Part shown: piece after piece, positions 1 to 7,648 of the stretch
Position numbering within the stretch: position 1 is the first letter of the stretch
Layout of the letters: the number at the start of each line of letters is the position of its first letter
NCBI GenBank assembly: GCA_946630035.1
Contig: CAMOYN010000002.1
Location: 1 to 32,797, forward strand
Origin: an uncultured Lachnospiraceae bacterium
GTDB lineage: Bacteria; Bacillota; Clostridia; Lachnospirales; Lachnospiraceae
Reading direction: 5' to 3'
Length of the DNA stretch: 32,797 nt
Made by a program: the position numbers and the translations under genes
The notes under the pieces: model-generated
Told to the model about the DNA's origin: nothing
What the model saw: only the letters and a program-made list of their open reading frames with translations
Database searches by the model: none

Positions 1-215
1 TAAAGCATACGCAGAGCCGAATAGCCGATGGCCGTTCCCACCTCCAGCACCCGCCGGGGCTGTACCATCTCCACCATCACTTCCAGAAAAGAGGCAGTCT
101 CTCTCCGGATGATGGGCACATGGTCCCGGACAGCCAGCTGTTCCATCTCCCGCAGCAGGGGAGGGGAATCCGTTTCCAGAGACCGCAGATAGCTTGCCAG
201 ACGTTGTTCATCCAT
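1..215 (-). CDS. trmR: O-methyltransferase, TrmR/YrrM type (N-terminal part; runs off the window)
   Basis: Only the first ~71 codons are present; the gene continues past base 1. It is absent from the ORF track because its stop lies outside the window. The translation begins MDEQRLASYLRSLE and reaches VLEVGTAIGYSAL, the glycine-rich SAM-binding motif I of the class I O-methyltransferase family (COG4122). The ATG at 215 follows a GAGGAG ribosome-binding site. The gene starts 17 bases after the MltG-like stop codon, so the two are co-transcribed. In Bacillus the gene after mltG (yrrL) is yrrM/trmR, which methylates 5-hydroxyuridine at the wobble position of tRNA. That synteny, more than the short sequence, supports the TrmR name. 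The family assignment is firm; the substrate is inferred. Confidence 0.8.
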   Translation of the reverse strand, partial: MDEQRLASYLRSLETDSPPLLREMEQLAVRDHVPIIRRETASFLEVMVEMVQPRRVLEVGTAIGYSALRML

Positions 216-232
216 CCTGTCGCTCCTCGGTT

Positions 233-664
233 TCAGGCGCCTCCGCCGCTTTGTTTTTTCGGTATCACGTTCTCCGCCTCCGTCTCCGGTTCCACCGACA
301 TGATGGCCACCATCTGACTGATCGACTGAGAGGTGTTCAGTATATAGGTTCCCGGATACACCCGGTACCGGTAGATCCTGGCCTGGACCGCATAGACCCG
401 GCTGTCCCGGATCAGTCCCTTTCGCACCAGGAGGTCTCCCACCTCACCGGAGGACATTCCCTCCGTAATGGTTACGGCAATATCTTTTCCCGGTGCTCCG
501 GTCATGGGACTGGAGTGAAACACAGAGTATCCGAACCGGTAAGCCTCTCTGGAAAAAAACACAGCCAGCAGAACCACCAGTACATAAAATGCCACTCTGG
601 CCGCGATCCGGGTAACCAGAAACAGCGTAGAAAAGCTATTTTCACTGTGATCTCTCCGTGCCAT
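233..664 (-). CDS. Short MltG/YceG-like membrane protein without the catalytic domain
   Basis: 143 residues. A basic N terminus is followed by one membrane helix (about residues 20-40). An extracellular segment (VTITEGMSSGEVGDLLVRKG ... YPGTYIL) resembles the LysM-like part that precedes the catalytic domain of the endolytic transglycosylase MltG. Family members are usually about 330-380 residues and carry the catalytic glutamate further downstream, which is missing here. The ORF ends in a Gly-rich tail and a normal stop, with no sign of a downstream remnant because the next gene starts at once. It lies between RNase J (15-base gap) and the TrmR-type gene, the usual yrrL position. It may bind peptidoglycan or act as a regulatory partner; cleavage of glycan strands is not expected. 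The family link is good; the function is unknown. Confidence 0.75.
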   Translation of the reverse strand: MARRDHSENSFSTLFLVTRIAARVAFYVLVVLLAVFFSREAYRFGYSVFHSSPMTGAPGKDIAVTITEGMSSGEVGDLLVRKGLIRDSRVYAVQARIYRYRVYPGTYILNTSQSISQMVAIMSVEPETEAENVIPKKQSGGGA

Positions 665-679
665 AGATCTCCCTCCTGT

Positions 680-2365
680 TTATGCCTCCATGATAATGGG
701 AAGAATCACCGGACTGCGCTTCATGCGTTTCCACAGGAAGTCATTCAGATCATCCCGAATAGTATTCTTGATCTTACTCCAGTCGGTCACATGGCGGTCC
801 TGACAGTGCATAATCGCATTCAGCACCACGGACTGGGCTTCTTCCATCAGTTCTTCATTCTCCCGGACATACACAAATCCCCGGGTGACAATATCCGGAC
901 CGGAGAGCAGCTGATTGGTTCCCCTCTCCAGTACCGCCACCGCGATAATGATTCCGTGCTGGGCCAGCGTCTGGCGGTCTCTCAGCACGATATTACCTAC
1001 ATCGCCCACGCCGAGGCCGTCCACCATCAGACTTCCCACCGGAACCTGGTCCACTACCGCTGCGTAATCCCGGTTCATCTCCAGCACGTCACCGGAGTGG
1101 AGCAGGAAGATATCCTCTTCCGGAATTCCCAGTTCATGCACCATATGGGCATGTTCCTGGCGATGCCGGTGCTCTCCGTGAATCGGAATCGCGTACTTGG
1201 GTTTTGTCAATGCATAGATCAGTTTGATCTCTTCTCTGCAGGCATGGCCGGATACATGGGTATCCTGGAAAATCACATTGGCTCCCAGCTGCTGCAGATC
1301 GTTAATAACCTTCGCTACGGCTTTTTCATTTCCGGGGATCGGTGCCGAGCTCAGAATAATCGTATCCCCCGGTTCAATCTTTACTTTTCTGTGGATATTG
1401 GCAGCCATCCGGGACAGGGAAGCCATCGATTCGCCCTGACTGCCGGTGGTGATCAGGACCGTCTGTTCCTTCGGATACCGTTTCAGGTCTTCGATGGAGA
1501 TCAGACAATGATCCGGAACCTGAATATATCCCAGTTCCACAGCGGCGGAAAGAATATTTACCATACTTCTTCCGTCCACTACCACCTTTTTTCCGTATTT
1601 TGCTGCCGTGTTGATAATCAGCTGCACCCGGCTCACATTGGACGCAAAGGTCGAAACGATGATCCGGCTGTTCTGATTCTCTGCAAACATGGTGTCGATA
1701 TTTTTTCTCACCCACTGTTCCGAGACCGTAAATCCTTCCCGGAAAATATTGGTACTCTCACAGAGCAGTGCCAGCACGCCTTTCTTTCCCAGTTCCGCGA
1801 AGCGGGCCAGATCCGCCGGTTCGCCAAACAGGGGCGTGTAATCGATCTTAAAGTCCCCGGTATGAATCAGGGTTCCCACCGGTGTGCCGATCGCCAGAGC
1901 CGCCGCATCCACGATACTGTGGTTCACACGGATGTATTCCACGGAAAATGCCCCGGCGTTGATGGTCTGGCCGTAGGAAACGACCTTTCTTTTCACTCCG
2001 TCCGGTGCCGGATGTTCCTCCAGCTTTCCTTCTATGATGGCCATGGTCAGCCGGGTTCCATATACCGGCACCGGGACCCGCTGCAGCACATAGGGCAGGG
2101 CGCCGATGTGATCTTCATGACCATGGGTGATGAAAAATGCCTTTACCCGGCTCAGATTCTCTTCCAGCCAGGAGACATCCGGAATCACCAGATCTACTCC
2201 CAGCATATCGTCGTCGGGGAAGGCCAGACCGCAGTCGATGACGATAATACTGTCACCGTATTCCAGTGCGGTCATATTCATGCCAATCTGTTCCAGTCCG
2301 CCCAGCGGAAGGATCCGCAGACGTTCTTTTTTACTTACAGTTTTTTTCTTTCTTGCTTCTGCCAA
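680..2365 (-). CDS. rnj: Ribonuclease J
   Basis: 561 residues, the normal length for RNase J, which combines endonuclease and 5'-exonuclease activity in Gram-positive mRNA and rRNA turnover. The metallo-beta-lactamase motif HGHEDHIGAL lies at residues 81-90 and supplies the zinc ligands. Further family landmarks are LIHTGDFKID, the beta-CASP segment around VSTFASNVSR, and PIHGEHRH near residue 390. The start is TTG at 2365, supported by AGGAGG six bases upstream and by the lack of a better ATG. The leader carries two hairpins and a TATAAT box. The gene is inserted between the DUF1292 and mltG-like genes of an otherwise conserved block. Whether it is the J1 or J2 paralogue cannot be told here. 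Confidence 0.95.
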   Translation of the reverse strand: MAEARKKKTVSKKERLRILPLGGLEQIGMNMTALEYGDSIIVIDCGLAFPDDDMLGVDLVIPDVSWLEENLSRVKAFFITHGHEDHIGALPYVLQRVPVPVYGTRLTMAIIEGKLEEHPAPDGVKRKVVSYGQTINAGAFSVEYIRVNHSIVDAAALAIGTPVGTLIHTGDFKIDYTPLFGEPADLARFAELGKKGVLALLCESTNIFREGFTVSEQWVRKNIDTMFAENQNSRIIVSTFASNVSRVQLIINTAAKYGKKVVVDGRSMVNILSAAVELGYIQVPDHCLISIEDLKRYPKEQTVLITTGSQGESMASLSRMAANIHRKVKIEPGDTIILSSAPIPGNEKAVAKVINDLQQLGANVIFQDTHVSGHACREEIKLIYALTKPKYAIPIHGEHRHRQEHAHMVHELGIPEEDIFLLHSGDVLEMNRDYAAVVDQVPVGSLMVDGLGVGDVGNIVLRDRQTLAQHGIIIAVAVLERGTNQLLSGPDIVTRGFVYVRENEELMEEAQSVVLNAIMHCQDRHVTDWSKIKNTIRDDLNDFLWKRMKRSPVILPIIMEA

Positions 2366-2381
2366 ATACTACCTCCTCACA

Positions 2382-2407
2382 GGCAAAGACCGCAGTCTGT
2401 CTTTGCC
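2382..2407 (-). other. Leader hairpin just upstream of the RNase J ribosome-binding site
   Basis: A 9-bp perfect stem (GGCAAAGAC / GTCTTTGCC) with an 8-base loop lies about four bases from the AGGAGG of the RNase J gene. It has no T-run on its 3' side, so it is not a terminator. A structure this close to the ribosome-binding site could affect translation or mRNA stability. That role is inferred only from position. Confidence 0.5.
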
Positions 2408-2416
2408 CTGCACTCC

Positions 2417-2443
2417 AAAAGGACAGGCCTGTACTGCCTGTCC
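2417..2443 (-). terminator. Terminator-like hairpin between the DUF1292 gene and RNase J
   Basis: An 8-bp perfect stem (GGACAGGC / GCCTGTCC) with a 7-base loop is followed on the minus strand by TTTT. It lies 28 bases after the DUF1292 stop. The T-run is short, so it may only attenuate read-through from the ireB-ruvX block. A TATAAT box at 2454-2459 directly upstream has only a poor -35, but it could make this hairpin the 5' end of a separate RNase J mRNA. Confidence 0.5.
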
Positions 2444-2471
2444 AGCATTACTTATTATATCTACACGGCCA

Positions 2472-2729
2472 TCAGCCTTCCAGATCCACATCATCCAGCA
2501 GTTCCGCGAACACGGAGAGCAGGTAGTCCAGTTCTTTTTCGTCTTCTACCATCTCGTAAACTGCTTCCTCTGAATCCTCCTTAGAATGATCTTTCAATAT
2601 ATAGCAGTTTCCGTCGCCCGCAGGCACATCGGCTGCCAGTATATAATCCATCCCTGCCAGGCGGGTACTCTCCAGAACGTACAGCTCCAGTTCTTCCCCG
2701 GCCTCTCCGGTAAATATGATCTTTTCCAT
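2472..2729 (-). CDS. DUF1292 family protein (YrzB-like)
   Basis: 85 residues, very acidic. MEKIIFTGEAGEELELYVLESTRLAGMDYIL followed by a C-terminal YLLSVFAELLDD is the standard DUF1292 layout, a small cytosolic protein of unknown function in Firmicutes. The ORF track starts at a TTG that overlaps the ruvX stop. The ATG at 2729 matches the usual family start (MEK-IIF) and is preferred, although the best purine tract (AAGGGG) lies closer to the TTG. It follows ruvX with almost no gap, as in the Bacillus yrrK-yrzB pair. The family call is firm; no biochemical role can be given. Confidence 0.85.
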   Translation of the reverse strand: MEKIIFTGEAGEELELYVLESTRLAGMDYILAADVPAGDGNCYILKDHSKEDSEEAVYEMVEDEKELDYLLSVFAELLDDVDLEG

Positions 2730-2734
2730 CTGGG

Positions 2735-3181
2735 TCAAATATCCCCTTCCGTCTCTTCCTGCGCCTTTCCGGAAGCCAAAAATCCTTCCAGAATAAAGGC
2801 GGCAGCCACCTGATCAATCACTTCCTTGCGGTTTTCCCGCCGGATCCCGCTCTCGATCAGCACTTTCTCCGCTGCCACGGTTGTCAGTCTCTCATCCCAC
2901 AGAAAAACCGCCAGACCCGTACGACGGCGCAGCATCTGGGCAAACTCCATCGTCTTTTCGGCCCGTTCTCCCACAGAATAATCCATATTTCTGGGCAATC
3001 CCAGAACAATCTTTTCCACCTGGTACTCCGCGATCAGAGACTCGATCCTGGCCAGTGTTTTGCGCAGTTTGTTTTCTTCCTTCCTCTCGATGGTCAGAAG
3101 AGGCTGCGCCGTCACTCCCAGGGGATCGCTGATCGCCACTCCTACCGTACGCGATCCATAATCCAGCCCAAGAATCCGCAT
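2735..3181 (-). CDS. ruvX: Holliday junction resolvase-like / pre-16S rRNA nuclease RuvX (YqgF)
   Basis: 148 residues, full length for the YqgF family of RNase H-fold nucleases. The N-terminal [21 protein letters not shown] carries the first catalytic aspartate and the glycine turn. [18 protein letters not shown] and the late [14 protein letters not shown] supply the other conserved acidic positions. The family trims the 5' end of 16S rRNA and has been proposed to resolve Holliday junctions. The ATG at 3181 lies seven bases after the ireB stop, and the stop overlaps the start region of the DUF1292 gene, so the three are translated from one transcript. The assignment is secure from motif and synteny. 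Confidence 0.95.
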   Translation of the reverse strand: MRILGLDYGSRTVGVAISDPLGVTAQPLLTIERKEENKLRKTLARIESLIAEYQVEKIVLGLPRNMDYSVGERAEKTMEFAQMLRRRTGLAVFLWDERLTTVAAEKVLIESGIRRENRKEVIDQVAAAFILEGFLASGKAQEETEGDI

Positions 3182-3188
3182 CCTGCGC

Positions 3189-3452
3189 TTACCTCTGATT
3201 GCGGTAACGAATGTACACCCGCATCAGTTCCTCCAGGATCTCATCTCTCTCCACTTTGGAGATCAGACTTCTTGCGCCACGATAATTTGTGATATATGTA
3301 GGATCTCCCGACATAATATATCCTACCATCTGATTCACAGGATTGTATCCCTTCTCGCTCAATGCATCGTAGACATGCTCCAGCACTTCACTGACCTTCA
3401 GAGGATTATCCTGTACTGCCACAAAATTCTGTGTTCTCTGTAAATCTGACAT
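3189..3452 (-). CDS. ireB: IreB family regulatory phosphoprotein (DUF965 / YrzL)
   Basis: 87 residues, with the strongly conserved [34 protein letters not shown] core of the IreB family and a C-terminal LMRVYIRYR. In Enterococcus faecalis IreB is a threonine-phosphorylated substrate of the PASTA kinase IreK and affects cephalosporin tolerance; family threonines occur near the N terminus (T7 here). The ATG at 3452 follows GGGAGG by a short spacing. It heads the ireB-ruvX-DUF1292 block, where alaS would usually sit upstream; here the upstream gene is mtaB. A candidate promoter lies in the 3' end of mtaB. Confidence 0.93.
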   Translation of the reverse strand: MSDLQRTQNFVAVQDNPLKVSEVLEHVYDALSEKGYNPVNQMVGYIMSGDPTYITNYRGARSLISKVERDEILEELMRVYIRYRNQR

Positions 3453-3498
3453 GATACCTCCCTGGCAGCTCCTTCCTGAGCCGCTTATACTGTTGCTT

Positions 3499-3527
3499 AT
3501 TGTAATACATTATCAGAAAAGGCGCAA
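3499..3527 (-). promoter_or_regulatory. Candidate promoter for ireB-ruvX-DUF1292
   Basis: TTGCGC and TACAAT are separated by 17 bases, overlapping the last codons of mtaB and about 47 bases before the ireB start. The -10 is good and the -35 moderate. It would let the ireB block be expressed apart from mtaB. Confidence 0.5.
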
Positions 3528-4799
3528 CCCCAAACTTTTTTCATCCACAAATGTCGTAAAAGGAACACCTGCCCGGTGTCCTTCCTCCGGCACCCACAGT
3601 TTTACATACTCACGGGTGTACCCTTCCAGGCAGGATACCCCCTCCCGCAGGATGCTCTGCTCCGGCAGGAAATCCACTTCCTTCCCCAAAGAGTAACGGC
3701 GGAAGTCCTCCGACTGTCTGGCCGTCAGGTCCAGCAAAATGCGGCTGCGCTCATTTTTGACCGTCTCCGGAATCTGATCCGGCATCTGGTCGGCCCGGGT
3801 CCCTTTTCTCCGGGAATATTTGAAAATATGTGCCTCGTAGAAGCCGATATCCTCCAGAAACTGCCTTGTTTCCTCAAATTCCTCTTCGGTCTCTCCCGGA
3901 AATCCCACAATCACGTCGGTGGTGATGGCAGGATGTTCATAGTACTGCCGCAGGAGATGGCATCGCTCCCGGTATTCCTCCGGGGTATAGTGGCGGTTCA
4001 TTCTTTTCAGCACCGTGGCGGAACCACTCTGCAGGGAGAGATGAAAATGAGGACATACCTTCTCGCAGGAGGCGATCGCTTTCACGAAAGATTCGGTAAT
4101 AATCCTCGGCTCCAGCGACCCCAGACGGATTCTCTGAATTCCCGGGATCTCCGCCAGCGCCAGGATCAGGTCCTTCAGAGGCTCCTCCCCCGGCTCCGGC
4201 CAGTCTTTTCCGTAGGAACTCAGGTGAATACCGGTCAGGACGATCTCACAGAATCCTCGGTCCGCCAGGCGTCCGGCCTCTTCCAGCACGTCCTCTGCCC
4301 TCCGGCTGCGGATTCTCCCCCGCACATAGGGGATCAGGCAGTAACTGCAGAACTGATTGCAACCGTCCTGTATCTTCATAAAGGCCCGGGTGTGCTCGGA
4401 ACTGTCAGAGATCGAGAGGGGCTCATATTCTTTGGGTGCTTTCAGATCCAGAACCGCACTCTGATGCGCTTCGATCAGTTCCCTCAGCCTTCCCTTCTGA
4501 TCATTTCCCACAATCAGATCCGCCACTCCCTCCAGGGCGACCTTCTCCGGATCCGCCTGGGCATAACAGCCGGCGGCCACCACCAGGGCTTTGGGATTCA
4601 TCTTCTTCGCCCGGTGGATCATCTGGCGGGATTTGCGGTCCGCTATATTGGTCACGGTACAGGTATTAATCACGTAGATATCGGCTTTCTCCTCAAAAGG
4701 AACAATCTCATAGCCGGAAGCTGCCATCTGCTGGATCATGGCTTCCGTCTCATAGGAATTGACCTTGCAGCCCAGATTATGAAAAGCAATCTTCGTCAT
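3513..4799 (-). CDS. mtaB: tRNA (N6-threonylcarbamoyladenosine(37)-C2)-methylthiotransferase MtaB
   Basis: 428 residues. It is a radical-SAM methylthiotransferase that converts t6A37 to ms2t6A37 in ANN-decoding tRNAs. The N-terminal UPF0004 domain has the three Fe-S cysteines C11, C47 and C78 (NLGCKVNSYE, NTCTVT, AAGCYA). The radical-SAM cluster is C147-x3-C151-x2-C154 in GCNQFCSYCLIPYVRGR, and the C-terminal region is TRAM-like. GCKVNSYE, in place of the GCQMN of MiaB, points to MtaB. The ATG at 4799 is preceded by AGGAGG five bases upstream. It is transcribed away from the HPr-like gene; no convincing promoter was found in the short A/T-rich gap. Confidence 0.95.
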   Translation of the reverse strand: MTKIAFHNLGCKVNSYETEAMIQQMAASGYEIVPFEEKADIYVINTCTVTNIADRKSRQMIHRAKKMNPKALVVAAGCYAQADPEKVALEGVADLIVGNDQKGRLRELIEAHQSAVLDLKAPKEYEPLSISDSSEHTRAFMKIQDGCNQFCSYCLIPYVRGRIRSRRAEDVLEEAGRLADRGFCEIVLTGIHLSSYGKDWPEPGEEPLKDLILALAEIPGIQRIRLGSLEPRIITESFVKAIASCEKVCPHFHLSLQSGSATVLKRMNRHYTPEEYRERCHLLRQYYEHPAITTDVIVGFPGETEEEFEETRQFLEDIGFYEAHIFKYSRRKGTRADQMPDQIPETVKNERSRILLDLTARQSEDFRRYSLGKEVDFLPEQSILREGVSCLEGYTREYVKLWVPEEGHRAGVPFTTFVDEKSLGLRLF

Positions 4800-4868
4800 A
4801 TTATCCTCCTGTACCTGTTATTACAACCTTATATTTAAAATACTTTTTCTCTTTTTTTCAGAATACTC

Positions 4869-4900
4869 TTGACTTTTGGCCCAATCGATTTTACTATAAT
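4869..4900 (+). promoter_or_regulatory. Promoter of the HPr/Crh-like gene
   Basis: TTGACT is followed after 17 bases by TACTAT, or after 20 by the overlapping perfect TATAAT; the 17-base pairing fits better. It lies about 50 bases before the ATG and is the only promoter-like sequence in the divergent gap. Confidence 0.65.
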
Positions 4901-4950
4901 ATTGATGCAGCTTGTTGCCAGCTCAGTATTTTAAGAAAAGAGGATCAACT

Positions 4951-5184
4951 ATGACAACCGTTCAGATTATGCTCAATTCCATCGATAAGGTTAAAAATTT
5001 CGTCAATGATATCACCCGTTTTGACAGCGACTTCGACCTGGTATCCGGCCGTTATGTCATTGACGCCAAATCCATTATGGGTATCTTCAGCCTGGATCTT
5101 TCCAAGCCGATCAATCTCAGCATCCATTCCGATTCCGATCTGGATCAGATCATGGAGACGCTGAAACCTTATATCATTGAGTAA
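4951..5184 (+). CDS. HPr-family protein lacking the catalytic histidine (Crh-like)
   Basis: 77 residues, close to HPr length. The C-terminal two thirds align with HPr/Crh, including AKSIMGIFSLDL around the regulatory serine (Ser46 in HPr). Where HPr has the active-site LHARPA motif this protein has LNSIDKVKNF, so His15 and Arg17 are absent. It therefore cannot carry phosphate from Enzyme I; if anything it is modified by HPr kinase at the serine, as Crh is in Bacillus. Unlike Crh, the replacement is not a single His-to-Gln change. ATG 4951 is chosen over the upstream TTG in the ORF track because AAAGAGG lies seven bases before it. It is monocistronic, with its own promoter and terminator. Confidence 0.8.
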   Translation: MTTVQIMLNSIDKVKNFVNDITRFDSDFDLVSGRYVIDAKSIMGIFSLDLSKPINLSIHSDSDLDQIMETLKPYIIE

Positions 5185-5199
5185 TACCATTCATGCAGG

Positions 5200-5229
5200 A
5201 GAGAAGCGCCGAAGCGCTTCTCTTTTTTT
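5200..5229 (+). terminator. Rho-independent terminator of the HPr-like gene
   Basis: A perfect 10-bp stem AGAGAAGCGC / GCGCTTCTCT with a CGAA loop is followed by seven T residues, 15 bases after the stop codon. It works only for the plus strand; the convergent thiI transcript has no T-run after this stem. Confidence 0.93.
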
Positions 5230-5282
5230 GTCGGCAAAGCCGACCGCACATAGCGCGCAAGAATCGCAAACGAGTCTTGAAT

Positions 5283-6467
5283 TTATGGTTCGACTACAAT
5301 GGTCTCTACCGTAGACAGGGCCTGCTCCATCAGCGCCGGCATCACTTCTGTCAGTTTTTCTTCCGAATGCTGGATCACCGAAAGTTTCGGCTTTGTGACC
5401 GGATGCTTTGCCACAAAGATGGTGCAGCAATCCTCAAAGGGCTGAATCGACACTTCAAAGGTTCCGATCTTCTCGGATATTTCAATGATCTCCTGTTTGT
5501 CAAAGGCAATCACCGGCCGGAATACCGGCATATGGCAGACCTCGTTGGTGACCGTCAGGCTCTGCATCGTCTGGGATGCCACCTGGCCGATGCTCTCTCC
5601 TGTCACCAGAGCCAGACAGCCGTTTTTCTCTGCCAGTGCCTCTGCGATCTTCATCATATAGCGGCGCATGATGATCGTCAGTTCATCGTGGGGGCATTTT
5701 TCATAGATCGCCAGCTGAATGTCGGTAAAATTCACCACATGCAGCTGGATCGTGCCGCTGTATTTCGCCACCAGACGGGCCAGATCCACCACTTTCTGTT
5801 TCGCTCTTTCGCTGGTGTAGGGCGGGGCGTGGAAATAGACGGCATCCAGCATAACTCCGCGCTTGGCGATCATATAGCCGGCCACCGGGCTGTCGATTCC
5901 GCCGGACAAAAGCAGCATGGCTCTTCCGTTGGTTCCCAGGGGCATGCCGCCGGCCCCGCGAATCACCTCGGTGTAGATATTGATCTCATCCCGCACTTCT
6001 ACCGTCACATAGACATCCGGTTCATGTACATTGACCTTCATGCGAGGGCAGGCATTCAGTATCGCCTCTCCCAGCCTGGCATTCAGCTCGTTGCTGTCCA
6101 TCGGATAGCTTTTTCTGGCACGCCGGGCCATCACCTTAAAGGTGAGATCCTGGTCCGGGTAACGCTCCTGCATATACTCCACCACGGTCCGGGAGAGATC
6201 CTCGAAACCGGTATCTTCGATCTGAATCACCGGGCAGATCCCCACCACACCAAATACATGCTTGAGTGCATCCAGCGCTTCTTCATAATCATACTCGGAA
6301 AGCGCTTTGACATAGATTCTGCCGCTGGTCTTCCACACCTCAAACTCGCCCTCTACGCGCTGCATCTTCTGTGCCAGCTGAGAGACCAGTTTGTCTTCAA
6401 ATATATACCGGTTTTTCCCTTTTACCGCGATTTCCGCATATTTAATCAAAAACAGCTGAAATTTCAT
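5283..6467 (-). CDS. thiI: tRNA 4-thiouridine synthetase ThiI
   Basis: 394 residues. It adenylates and thiolates U8 of tRNA (s4U) and in some species also donates sulfur for thiazole. A ferredoxin-like/THUMP N-terminal region (about 1-165) is followed by the PP-loop ATPase domain with LLSGGIDSPVAGYM (SGGIDS at about 188-193) and a YFHAPPYTSERAKQKV segment. There is no C-terminal rhodanese domain, the usual short Gram-positive form, which takes persulfide sulfur directly from a partner cysteine desulfurase; that partner is encoded just upstream. The ORF track starts eight codons earlier, overlapping the previous stop, but GGAGG six bases before the ATG at 6467 and the MKFQLFLIKYAEI family start decide this start. 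Confidence 0.95.
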   Translation of the reverse strand: MKFQLFLIKYAEIAVKGKNRYIFEDKLVSQLAQKMQRVEGEFEVWKTSGRIYVKALSEYDYEEALDALKHVFGVVGICPVIQIEDTGFEDLSRTVVEYMQERYPDQDLTFKVMARRARKSYPMDSNELNARLGEAILNACPRMKVNVHEPDVYVTVEVRDEINIYTEVIRGAGGMPLGTNGRAMLLLSGGIDSPVAGYMIAKRGVMLDAVYFHAPPYTSERAKQKVVDLARLVAKYSGTIQLHVVNFTDIQLAIYEKCPHDELTIIMRRYMMKIAEALAEKNGCLALVTGESIGQVASQTMQSLTVTNEVCHMPVFRPVIAFDKQEIIEISEKIGTFEVSIQPFEDCCTIFVAKHPVTKPKLSVIQHSEEKLTEVMPALMEQALSTVETIVVEP

Positions 6468-6487
6468 TCTTGTCCTCCGAGTCTCTC

Positions 6488-7648
6488 TCATTTTCTCACA
6501 AACCGTCTCAGAACCGGAAGCACTTTTCCCAGCACCTGGAGGGTTTCATCGATCTCTTCTTCTGTGTTGTAGATTCCCAGGCTGAAGCGAATCGTGGAAT
6601 CCAGCAGCTGCCGGTCCATATGAATCGCCGTCAGGGTCTCACTGGGATGTTTTTTCCCGTTGGAGGCACAGGCCGATCCCGCCGACACACAGATTCCGGC
6701 TTCTTCCAGACTGTGAAGCAGCACCTCACTGCGCACGCCGGCAAAGCTGGCGCTTACGATCTGGGGCGCCCGGGCACTTCCCTCCGGCCCGTTGCTCGTT
6801 ACGTCGGGCAGCTGTTTCAGGCCCTCCGTCAGACGGTCCCGCAGGCGGATCATCTCCTGCCGGTGTTTTTCCTGATTCCGGTACATATAATCGGCTGCCA
6901 CTCCCAGGCCGACAATGCCGGGGACATTCTCTGTGCCGGAGCGCAGATTCTTCTGCTGCCCTCCCCCGTACATCAGCGGGGGCAGTTTCACTCCGTCCCG
7001 GATATACAGAAATCCGCAGCCCTTCGGCCCATGAATCTTATGGCCGCTGACCGACATCAGATCCACTCCCATCGTATGGGGGCGGATCGGCAGTTTCCCG
7101 TAGGCCTGAACCGCATCTACGTGAAAGAGGATCTTCCGGTTCTGCCGGGAAAGGATCTTCCCGATCTCCTCGATGGGCTCCACGGCACCGATCTCATTGT
7201 TTACCATCATCACGGAAACCAGCACGGTCTCCGGCCGGATCGCCTGCTCCAGCTCCTCCGGAGATATCAGCCCGGTACGGTCCACCGGCAGCCGGGTCAC
7301 CGAAAAGCCCTGGCTCTCCAGCCAGTCAGCGGTTCTGCCGATGGAGGGATGCTCGATGGCCGTGGTAATCATATGATTTCCGCTTCGTTTCATCGCCTGC
7401 ATCACCCCCAGCAGAGCCTGGTTGTTGGACTCCGTCCCTCCGGAGGTAAACAGGATCTCCTTTTCTGACACATGCAGTGTCTGCGCGATCTGCTCCCGGG
7501 ATTTCCTCACCAGATTCTCGGCGGAAAAGCCTTTCATATGCATGGAAGAAGGATTCCCGTAGTCCTCCAGCATGGCCCGGCTCACGGCCTCCGCCACTTC
7601 CGGCAGAGCTCTGGTCGTCGCAGAATTATCCAGGTATATTTCTCTCAT
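6488..7648 (-). CDS. Cysteine desulfurase (NifS/IscS type, likely partner of ThiI)
   Basis: 386 residues. It is a PLP enzyme taking sulfur from cysteine to form an enzyme persulfide. Landmarks are MREIYLDNSATT at the start, TSGGTESNN, HVDAVQAYGK, the PLP lysine in SVSGHKIHGPKG (K204) and the catalytic cysteine in CVSAGSACASNG (C337). The start at 7648 is the conserved MREIYLDN; the eight-codon extension in the ORF track lies further inside the rsmE end. It overlaps rsmE by 23 bases and ends 20 bases before thiI. In Bacillus the gene next to thiI is the dedicated desulfurase NifZ, which supplies ThiI. The same role is inferred here from position; a general Isc/Suf role is not excluded. Confidence 0.93.
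   Translation of the reverse strand: MREIYLDNSATTRALPEVAEAVSRAMLEDYGNPSSMHMKGFSAENLVRKSREQIAQTLHVSEKEILFTSGGTESNNQALLGVMQAMKRSGNHMITTAIEHPSIGRTADWLESQGFSVTRLPVDRTGLISPEELEQAIRPETVLVSVMMVNNEIGAVEPIEEIGKILSRQNRKILFHVDAVQAYGKLPIRPHTMGVDLMSVSGHKIHGPKGCGFLYIRDGVKLPPLMYGGGQQKNLRSGTENVPGIVGLGVAADYMYRNQEKHRQEMIRLRDRLTEGLKQLPDVTSNGPEGSARAPQIVSASFAGVRSEVLLHSLEEAGICVSAGSACASNGKKHPSETLTAIHMDRQLLDSTIRFSLGIYNTEEEIDETLQVLGKVLPVLRRFVRK

Noticed and set aside
194-2584. 796-aa plus-strand ORF opposite RNase J and the MltG-like gene
   Set aside because: Exact antisense of two genes with clear motifs; low-complexity His/Arg/Gln-rich translation with no recognisable domain and no ribosome-binding site.
3576-4838. 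420-aa plus-strand ORF opposite mtaB
   Set aside because: Antisense shadow of a well-supported radical-SAM gene.
5230-5244. Hairpin GTCGGC/GCCGAC as terminator of thiI
   Set aside because: On the minus strand it is followed by A residues, not T, so it cannot act as an intrinsic terminator for thiI.
5193-6572. 459-aa plus-strand ORF opposite thiI
   Set aside because: Begins within the terminator hairpin of the HPr-like gene and is antisense to thiI; shadow ORF.
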